DNA of 6,576 nt from Flavobacteriaceae bacterium (lineage in GTDB: Bacteria; Bacteroidota; Bacteroidia; Flavobacteriales; Flavobacteriaceae). This document shows positions 6,101 through 6,576 of the stretch, piece by piece; the stretch's first letter is position 1; each line of letters starts with the position of its first letter. Where the stretch lies: contig CATEMS010000225.1 of NCBI GenBank assembly GCA_949507465.1, positions 1 through 6,576 of the forward strand. The letters run 5' to 3'. The translations under genes were made by a program, and so were the position numbers. The notes beneath the pieces are model-generated. The model did not search any database and had not been told where the DNA came from. It was given only the letters and a program-made list of their open reading frames with translations.

Positions 6101-6576
6101 CTACATCTTAAGGTATTTCTCCAGGTATTTGGATCTTTTTTTCAGGTCCTCAATAAATCGATCTTCTTGATGGTTAGACACTATGTTATAGTTGTATCTT
6201 CTAAAAGTTTGGACTATGGCATTGATGCCTGTATGCCCAACTTTGATCGTTATTTGAGTCGTCTCATTCTCCATTTTTGACACAAACACTCCTAAAATCT
6301 TTGCATCGTTACTCTCTACAATTTGACAAATTTCAGAAAAAGAATAATCTAAGGTACTCTTCTCTACAACAATAATACCTCCAGACTCCCCCAAAAAAGG
6401 AGTGTCATTAAATAGATTCATGATATCACTTAATTCATAATAGCCCAGATATGTGTAGTTTTCAGAGAGCACAGGCATGATCGTGCTATTGTTCAGCGCA
6501 AAAGCCTCAAGTATATCTAACCAATTGGTATGTTGTTTTACATGAAATGACTCTAGAGAATATTGATAGGCTTCTA
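6101..6576 (-). CDS. CBS-domain protein with ACT-like C-terminal region (partial, 5' end off window)
   Basis: The frame is open from the window edge (first whole codon at 6574) to the TAG at 6101-6103, giving 157 visible residues with the N-terminus missing. The visible start (about residues 17-55: WLDILEAFALNN..IMPVLSENYTYLGYYELSDIM) matches the second half of a CBS pair, including the strand-turn-strand then helix order typical of CBS modules. Residues about 66-133 (GGIIVVEK...FSEICQIVES...ILGVFVSK...QITIKVG...INAIVQTFRRYNYNIVSNH) follow a beta-alpha-beta-beta-alpha-beta pattern like an ACT domain, and a basic helix (about 138-157) closes the protein. CBS modules generally sense adenine nucleotides and ACT domains often bind amino acids; the ligand here is unknown. 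The layout recalls AcuB-type proteins. The ATG at 6478 is internal, not the start. Position 2 nt before nadK hints at a link to nucleotide metabolism, by inference only. Confidence 0.85.
   Translation of the reverse strand, partial: EAYQYSLESFHVKQHTNWLDILEAFALNNSTIMPVLSENYTYLGYYELSDIMNLFNDTPFLGESGGIIVVEKSTLDYSFSEICQIVESNDAKILGVFVSKMENETTQITIKVGHTGINAIVQTFRRYNYNIVSNHQEDRFIEDLKKRSKYLEKYLKM

Noticed and set aside
6476..6478. ATG at 6478 as start of a 125-residue protein
   Set aside because: The frame stays open to the window edge and the upstream residues complete a CBS-like module, so this is an internal Met of a truncated gene.

Overview
The window looks like core chromosome of a Bacteroidota bacterium, most likely Flavobacteriia (Flavobacteriaceae-like). 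The evidence is AT-rich DNA with A/T-rich rather than Shine-Dalgarno-like leaders, a TAnnTTTG-type -7 promoter element, and the gene order CBS protein - NAD kinase - DUF6089-type outer-membrane protein - uppS - bamA - ompH/skp, which I recall as typical of flavobacteria. All six genes lie on the minus strand, so transcription runs from high to low coordinates. The window cuts the first gene (CBS protein, right edge) and the last gene (OmpH/Skp, left edge).

Right part (about 6576-5214): the 3' portion of a CBS-domain protein, with a C-terminal segment that looks ACT-like, followed after 2 nt by a complete NAD kinase (nadK). A 100-bp gap (5114-5213) follows. It holds a good TATATTTG -7 element very close to the next start codon and no convincing terminator.

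Middle and left part (5113-1): a tightly packed envelope-biogenesis unit. It contains a small predicted outer-membrane beta-barrel protein (DUF6089-like), undecaprenyl diphosphate synthase (uppS, 4 nt downstream), the Omp85 assembly factor BamA (its start overlaps the uppS end and is not ATG), and after 35 bp an OmpH/Skp-family periplasmic chaperone. UppS makes the C55 lipid carrier for peptidoglycan and surface polysaccharides. BamA inserts beta-barrel proteins into the outer membrane, and Skp/OmpH-type proteins escort those clients across the periplasm. The arrangement resembles the proteobacterial uppS-cdsA-rseP-bamA-skp cluster without cdsA and rseP.

The most distinctive sequence-level feature is a recent tandem duplication in the charged C-terminal extension of the OmpH/Skp protein. 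A block of at least 138 bp is repeated 264 bp apart with only three differences, and its outer copy runs off the window edge. No stretch longer than 100 bp lacks a gene. I found no mobile elements, CRISPR arrays, RNA genes or defence genes. Apart from the repeat and a few architectural points, this is an ordinary housekeeping region and I see no clear novel system.
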